From the NCBI GenBank assembly GCA_035771165.1, contig JAWNZC010000322.1:4301001-4365000 (forward strand): a DNA stretch of 64,000 nucleotides, written 5' to 3'. The translations under genes were made by a program, and so were the position numbers. Within the stretch, counting starts at the first letter, position 1; the number at the start of each line of letters is the position of its first letter. The notes beneath the pieces were generated by a model. It saw only the letters and a program-made list of their open reading frames with translations, had not been told where the DNA came from and ran no database searches. Origin of the DNA: Paragorgia papillata. Taxonomy: Eukaryota; Cnidaria; Anthozoa; Scleralcyonacea; Coralliidae. This document shows positions 58,505-64,000 of the stretch, piece after piece.

Positions 58505-59293
58505 CTCCTGGGTAGCTTAATGGAGGTGTCCTCTTAATAGAGGTTCTCGTACCCAGGCCCCTGTCAACTTCGTACCCAGACCAAGGCCCCCCCTCCCTCC
58601 CCCCCCCCCCCCCCCCCCGATGCCAGATACGGTTTTTCCAATTATTAGAACCAATAAACGATATTCGTAATACAAATGTCTTTAACAATAACATGAATAA
58701 CAAAAATTAAAATATGATGCAAATCCCGATTATTTGATGTCTATGCGAAGAGCAATTTAGATTAAGTTTATTACTGAACGAGTACTAGTCAACTTATTGT
58801 TGTTCTACAAAAAAATGATCGTCCATGCGCGACTGTTTGCGCCCTTGAATCTTGATTTCTTGCAACAGGTAACTGACTTTAGAAATTCCAACTTTGACGT
58901 TGGACTGACTCTCCAATAAATAATAACACTGATTAACTCGAACCAAACGCAGTTTAGAAAAATATGCAAGAAAGTATACTGATTATTGTTGTGACGAATG
59001 TAAATTAACAATTAGCAGAATTAGCGCGTAAAAGCATGATATAGCAAATTGCGGTAAACGCTCCCTTTCCTGTAACACCCTTCCTTTACATAGGTCATGT
59101 ATATACGTAGTAGTTGTATTTCTATATTTGGTTATATGTTTGTAACGCCCAACTTGGGCCTAGGGTATAAAAGTAACGAGACTGTTAAAATAAAGAGAGG
59201 TTCTGTCTGACTGAAAGTCGTGAAGTCTGTTGATTGGGTAGCTCGGTACGTTACAAATCTGGTGGCAGCGGTAAAGCATTAAACATCCAGAAA

Positions 59294-59412
59294 CATGTCT
59301 TCTACTAGTATTTTGCCTGGACGATTCGATAACGGTGACTTTGAGTCATTGCTGAGAGAATTCAACGCGCGTTGCGGGAATACAAAAGGCCTTGGACGAA
59401 TATGAATTTTTG
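59294..59412 (+). pseudogene. gag N-terminal remnant
   Basis: A frame opening MSSTSILPGRFDNGDFESLL stops after about 36 codons. It resembles the start of gypsy-type Gag (a short leader, then an F-D-x-GDF helix). The rest of gag and all of pol are absent or unrecognisable before the 3' LTR. Confidence 0.55.
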
Positions 59413-60796
59413 AAGTTAGGGATAACAAGAATTTGACGTGATGTGTTGCATTCAGCCAACGTATCGAAACGACATGAAATCAGAAGAGACGATCGACTTC
59501 ACTGGACGCGAGGACAGTGAGATCGAAAGACCGAGACGGAGGATGATGGCGACGGACCGATGAGGCAAAACAATGAAAAACGACGAAAATACTGAACGGT
59601 ATTGGATAGGAACAGAACGTTGACGAAAAGCCGAATTGGGCGACGATTAAACCAGACTTGAAACTAACCAGTTTCAGAACCAAGACAGAAAACCCCAGAT
59701 AAGTCAGCCACAGGAGAAGCGAAGATTTCAAGAAGAGAAATATTTGGGAGTATACGTCTAAATGACTTTCGCAAACGAAAAGAAACAAATGGATAAATTA
59801 AAGAACTTCTAATAGTCATAAACATTCATTACCGTGTAGAGAACTCGAGGATAGTTTAAATTAACAAGTACAATTTTAGTTGGTTTTTTTTTATGAAGTA
59901 TCGAAGTTAGAGTAATAAGCGAAGAGTTGAGGCAAATAGAGATTTGCGCATAAGTAATAACCAAATTAAGAGTGGTTATAGTGAATACTGAACATGAGGT
60001 TCAGGGCGCGTAATGTGCGTCTGAGTATCGCGTATAGATGACACGCAAGAGTAGTTGAGAAGTAGAAGTATTAAAAAGTAAGTTTGAAGTAAATACTAGG
60101 TACTAAGGTACACTGTAGTTATGTTGGTAGAAATAGAGTAAGTCCGGAAGTAACGGCTGACCAGCGAGATAGTAACCGCAGAGAGTATGTTAATATTTTT
60201 TAGCTGCCATTAGGGCATGACAAGAGTGTACGTACGTACAGGTTTAGTTTGTTATTTTGAGTTGAGTAATCACTTAGCTTTTGTGAAGTGATATAGTTAA
60301 ATTGTAATGAAAAATATCCTAAAAATGCTGTAGATAGGAGTTCAAACGGTTGTAAGTGTTCATGTTTGTTGAATGCCGGGCATTTAAAATGTGCGAGGTA
60401 GCGAAAGAATTTAATCATAGTATAGTTTCATTTCATTGTTTTCCTGATGGTTCTAGGGAGTAGGATTACGTAGCTTATGCATAAAAAAAAAAAGAAAAAT
60501 AGATAAGTAAACTAGGTACGTAAGTAACTGTTCTTGTAATTAAGCAGCTTATAGTTTTGATTTATTTTCGAGGGCGAAAATCTTAACGAGGGGGTAGTGT
60601 AGTGACCTGTAATTCTGTATAGTATATAGCCTTAATTAGATTATTGAGCAATAGACTCTTATCTGACACATCACACTTCGATGTACGTAAGCAATTTGAC
60701 ATGTAGTTCCTCTCAGCATGTTGTATCATAGTTATGTTTAGAATATAAGATATTCATCAATGTCCTCGGGACGAGAACATTTAAGGAGGAGGATGG
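59413..60796. other. Non-coding interior of the LTR element
   Basis: No frame with domain signal. A phrase gagggggtagtgtagtgacc at about 60588 resembles a polypurine-tract/LTR junction of another gypsy element, and cctcgggacgagaacatttaagga precedes the real 3' purine tract. This suggests that the interior was patched together by recombination between elements. Confidence 0.45.
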
Positions 60797-61967
60797 TGTG
60801 ACGAATGTAAATTAACAATTAGCAGAATTAGCGCGTAAAAGCATGATATAGCAAATTGCGGTAAACGCTCCCTTTCCTGTAACACCCTTCTTTTACATAG
60901 GTCATGTATATACGTAGTAGTTGTATTTCTATATTTGGTTATATGTTTGTAACGCCCAACTTGGGCCTAGGGTATAAAAGTAACGAGACTGTTAAAATAA
61001 AGAGAGGTTCTGTCTGACTGAAAGTCGTGAAGTCTGTTGATTGGGTAGCTCGGTACGTTACATTGTCATACATTTATATTGATTTCCGTTGTGAGACACT
61101 GAAAACAAGAAAGACGCTAATCTAATCTTTACCATCTCAAGGAGAAACATATGTTAAAATGACCTCGTTTTAAAGTAAAAGTTATTTTGAATTTCACACA
61201 TGAAAACGAGTTCATAAGGGCTAATTTATATGTATATAAAAGAATTTTAATTCGGTGGCCATTTTTGAATAAGGTCTATAGAGGTGACCTTTGTTTGTAT
61301 GGTTAATATGGGATTCAATTCGGGACTTTGGGAACTGTCCGCTTAATACAGGGTGTCCGCTTAATGGAGGGCAGCTTAATACAGGTTTGACTGTAGTATA
61401 TTGATAAAGGTTTGACAGTGAGCCAAAGAAACAATTCACTTCGGTCCCAGTTTCCTATCCTCTCACAAGGAAAGTTCACAGGGTGGCTAGTTTATAAGAG
61501 ACCTTAAGATTGACGTTTATTTTATTTACCGCTAACTGCTGACTGCAGTTTGAGGTTAGCGGTTTGACGTTTGACGTAAAAAATGAATTAGACCTTAAGA
61601 TTGACGTTTACGTTATTCCCCGCCGACCGCGAAAAATTGTGGCTATACGTCAGAAACAAGATTTTACCTTATTTATTCGTTTAAAATGTAACACTTGACC
61701 TAGCCTGCGTAGCTGGCTGTATTAGGGAGTTCGGGCGCGGGCGGCAGGCGGGCAACGCGAAATATATGTTTTTGAATTCCGCCCACCGAATATGTTTGTT
61801 TAAGGGAACCAATCAGAACGTTGCTGTGTAGTTAAGCGATTCAAGAGAAGAGATTTGATCGTTTATAGATACTCTTCAAGGAAGAGACGACGAGTACAGA
61901 ACAGCCATCATTAATAATTCCAAACAGTGAAATAAAAATAGTGTGCTGCGTAGACAGTGTTTATAAA

Positions 61968-62092
61968 CTAGACTGAAAGCCAGCCGCCGCCGGTCTCATC
62001 TCGTTCTCACTCCTGAGAGTATCTCAGGATCACTCCTGAGAGTATCTCAGGAGTGAGAACGAGATGAGACCGGCGGCTGGCTTTCAGTCTAG
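61968..62092. repeat. Large hairpin 1 (arms ~60 bp)
   Basis: The arms CTAGACTGAAAGCCAGCCGC and the complementary GGCTGGCTTTCAGTCTAG match throughout except for one extra GCC triplet on the left. Near the centre cactcctgagagtatctcagga is itself repeated. Confidence 0.9.
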
Positions 62093-62100
62093 TGTTAAAC

Positions 62101-62276
62101 AACAATCGGAATATAGTAAGGTTAGATATACTGCCGAAACAGAGAACGTAGGAGTCTAACGTTTCGAGCGAAGGCCCTTCTCTCTTTCTCTCCGACGAAG
62201 GGCCTTCGCTCGAAACGTTCGATTCCTACGTTCTCTGTTTCGGCAGTATATCTAACCTTACTATACTTCGATTGTT
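62101..62276. repeat. Large hairpin 2 (arms ~75 bp)
   Basis: The arms aacaatcggaatatagtaag and its near-complement enclose aacgtttcgagcgaaggccc and its complement around a short tctctttctctcc loop. It starts nine bases after hairpin 1. Confidence 0.9.
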
Positions 62277-62653
62277 ATTAATAATTCCAGACATGGTCAT
62301 GATCTCATGCTTCACCAAAGCATACACGGTAAATACTAAATATCATACTTTTACCAAATCCAATTGGCAAAATTGCAATAACATCTCTACCAAGCAATAG
62401 ATATCCAATTTCAATTCGTTGTTCACTCTTCAAAACGACGTGACGATCAATACTTTCTCAATACATACATTCGCTTAATATTTGTCCGCTCATGTCTGTA
62501 ATATGATAACTCCTGAATTCAAAAATCAATATTCTGACCAATCAGAATGCTCCGTCACCCAGCGGACGGAGACCACTCAAAAACATGCGGTAGGCGCCTG
62601 CCGCCCGCGCCCAAACTCCCTAATACAGCCAGCTACGCAGGCTACACTTGACC

Positions 62654-63390
62654 ATCCTTCCACGTTTTTATATTATAGTTTAAATCAGATCAAGCCAATT
62701 TTTAATGGATTACTCAAAGAATACAATTTTTTAATAGTTTACTTCTGAGAAGATGACACTAAGTAACTCTTCAGCCCTTCCAAACAAACGCCATGATGAT
62801 TGATCTATTAACAAATACTTTTCGATCAAACCACTATAACAATCAATAAACTGACGAAGCCAAGACCTCGGTCAGAATATTGTAGTGAAATTGACAAGAC
62901 AAGCTTAAAACGTAAGAGACTGTCGACCGATTTCGACACTTAAAAACTCGAAAGATGACATTTCCCGAATGCTCAAAATAACAAACACAAATTTGAAAAC
63001 CTATGCAAGTCAAAACCACGCAGAAATACAATAACTGCAAATAAGATGAGATCTTTGTTTTCACTTCTGAAATTGGCCGCCATGTTTACTTTTACCAGTC
63101 AACCACGCTTCACATTAACTCAAAACAGGTAGATTTTATCATTTCAGCAAACAAAAAACCTACCAAATCAAAGATAAGATAGTGTGTGTCATAGATATAG
63201 TTATGAAACGTGTAGTCATTCTGTCATTGAACAGTTATTCGTTAATATCTTGAGGTAAATGACTTACGTGGAGAAGGGGGTCTTGCGGTTGAAAACATCA
63301 AGAAATTACGGCAAACGCAACGTCAGGCTCTTGGTCACGTGGTTTCTAGCGGTTTGCGGTTAGGCGTTCGCGAAAAAAACGTCAATCTTA
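62654..63390. other. No gene seen
   Basis: AT-rich interior of the ACCTTAAG element with short frames only. Confidence 0.35.
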
Positions 63391-63493
63391 AGGTATCTAA
63401 TAGTGCGCCACAACAAACCTCTGCGAGCAGAGCCTTCTTTTCCTTATTTCTTCGCTGAGAGAGAGGAAGAAAAGTAGGCTCTGCTGTATTCGT

Positions 63494-63573
63494 GTTTGGC
63501 TTCGTCCAAGATTTAGGACGAAGTAACCCGTTTAAGACCCGTTTAACCGGTTCTCGTTTTGTTTTCTGCTCTG
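63494..63573. repeat. ~80-bp insertion in the copy C foldback MITE
   Basis: Copies A and B read gctgtattcgattgggactg at this point. Copy C has tttggcttcgtccaagattt followed by aggacgaagtaacccgtttaag and a cccgtttaa direct repeat before resuming at gattgggactg. It lies in the loop of the CTGCGAGCAGAGCC MITE. Confidence 0.7.
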
Positions 63574-64000
63574 ATTGGGACTGGGTTCGAGATTGTAACC
63601 AAGCAACTGACATGCATGCGCAATGGAAACCAGTCACGAATACAGCAGAGCCTACTTTTCTTCCTCTCTCTCAGCAAGAAATAAGGAAAAGAAGGCTCTC
63701 ACGTATCATGAAATCCCACGTATAATGGACAACGGCTTCAAAGCTGCTAAAAGCACCCCAATTCCTATGTCCCATTTACACTATGCAATTAGTAAATTAG
63801 GGTTTGTGTTGGGGTCAAACCTGCACGAATTAGTACCTGAAACGTTTGCGGTATGTACAGTAGTTCCCCCCAGCATGTGCTATGCATACATCAGTGGATA
63901 TTGTTCTCTCTTGTTATACGTAAACAGTAAAATATGTTGTTCCTTTCAAGTGTTGGATTTTTTTTGTCTGATGATCGGCTTCCTGCCTTGTAGATAGCCA

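Larger units (their letters stand above)
58990..61062 (+). mobile_element. Short non-autonomous LTR retrotransposon
   Basis: LTRs of 266 bp at 58990-59255 and 60797-61062 begin TGTGACGAATG, end GGTACGTTACA, and differ at about one base by eye. TTGT flanks both ends (58986-58989, 61063-61066). Directly after the 5' LTR comes tctggtggcagcggt, a primer-binding-like site of Ty3/gypsy elements. A purine tract (aaggaggaggatgg) precedes the 3' LTR. Only 1.5 kb lies between the LTRs, so it must rely on enzymes supplied elsewhere. Copy B reads ctgattattgtcatacattt without it. Confidence 0.92.
61701..62644. mobile_element. 944-bp MULE-like element with 9-bp target duplication and two long hairpins
   Basis: Flanked by CACTTGACC at 61692-61700 and 62645-62653. 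The ends are TAGCCTGCGTAGCTGGCTGT and its complement, sharing TAGCCTG with the smaller MITE family at 27346, 31024 and 38397. The interior contains hairpins at 61968-62092 and 62101-62276. Confidence 0.9.
61498..63397. mobile_element. 1.9-kb element in copy C, ACCTTAAGATTGACGTTT ends
   Basis: The left end accttaagattgacgttta (61501) and right end aaacgtcaatcttaaggt (to 63394) are inverted, with further similarity (ccgctaactgc against gcggttaggcg). An internal direct copy of the left end occurs at 61594. It contains the MULE-like element at 61701-62644. No transposase was seen; a minus-strand 73-codon frame at 62843-63064 is unrecognised. Confidence 0.7.
58505..64000 (+). repeat. Low-copy repeat copy C, interrupted and running off the window
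   Basis: Segments 58505-58989, 61063-61497 and 63397-64000 match copies A and B in order. It lacks the giant array (TA at 58786-58787). It has its own insertions: an LTR retrotransposon (58990-61062), a nested DNA element (about 61498-63396) and an ~80-bp insertion near 63494. A C homopolymer of about 25 bases lies near 58590-58617. Confidence 0.85.

Noticed and set aside
1..64000. tRNA or rRNA genes
   Set aside because: I found no convincing cloverleaf with A/B box motifs and no rRNA-like sequence by eye; a tRNAscan run would be needed to exclude tRNAs.

Overview
This is eukaryotic, animal-type DNA. Genes are split by GT-AG introns, and there are no operons or ribosome-binding sites. Most of the window is transposable elements (TEs), many nested in one another. 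The TE and gene types (integrase-like DDE transposase with a RING partner, MULE transposase with C48 protease, CARD exon, a DUF3504/Crypton-like fragment, CCTCGTCCCCAGGG and CTGCGAGCAGAGCC repeats) suggest a cnidarian, probably an anthozoan such as a coral. That assignment is inference.

Layout. A low-copy repeat is present three times: copy A (159-687 plus 10697-13590), copy B (51119-57970, interrupted) and copy C (about 58505-64000, interrupted). Aligning the copies by eye shows empty sites, so many insertions can be defined exactly. In copy A a 10,007-bp array (688-10694) of 23 units of about 431 bp, closed by a final 82-bp hairpin module, sits between TA duplications. Copies B and C have the uninterrupted TA site. 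Region 13.6-20 kb holds foldback MITEs, microsatellites and what looks like a LINE tail. An intronless 527-residue FAD amine-oxidase-like gene lies at 20179-21762. From 22.7 to 29.7 kb there is a DUF3504/Crypton-like fragment, a broken retrotransposon pol with a MITE inside its reading frame, and several MITE families.

The largest gene is on the minus strand (29814-38187, at least nine exons). It joins a MULE-type DDE transposase, a SWIM zinc finger, an Ulp1/C48-type cysteine protease and a PHD finger. Just upstream is a four-level nest (38.2-41.5 kb) in which three of the insertions have recognisable target-site duplications. At 43423-49355 a 5.9-kb DNA transposon with long terminal inverted repeats carries a broken integrase-like transposase on the plus strand and a RING-finger gene on the minus strand. 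A CARD-domain exon lies at 50538-50755. Copy C carries a short LTR retrotransposon with near-identical LTRs and a nested element with two large perfect-looking hairpins.

The likely functional coding units are the FAD oxidase and possibly the MULE-C48-PHD gene. The window is best read as a record of layered transposition. The two most unusual objects are the hairpin-ended tandem-array transposon and the transposase-protease-PHD fusion gene.
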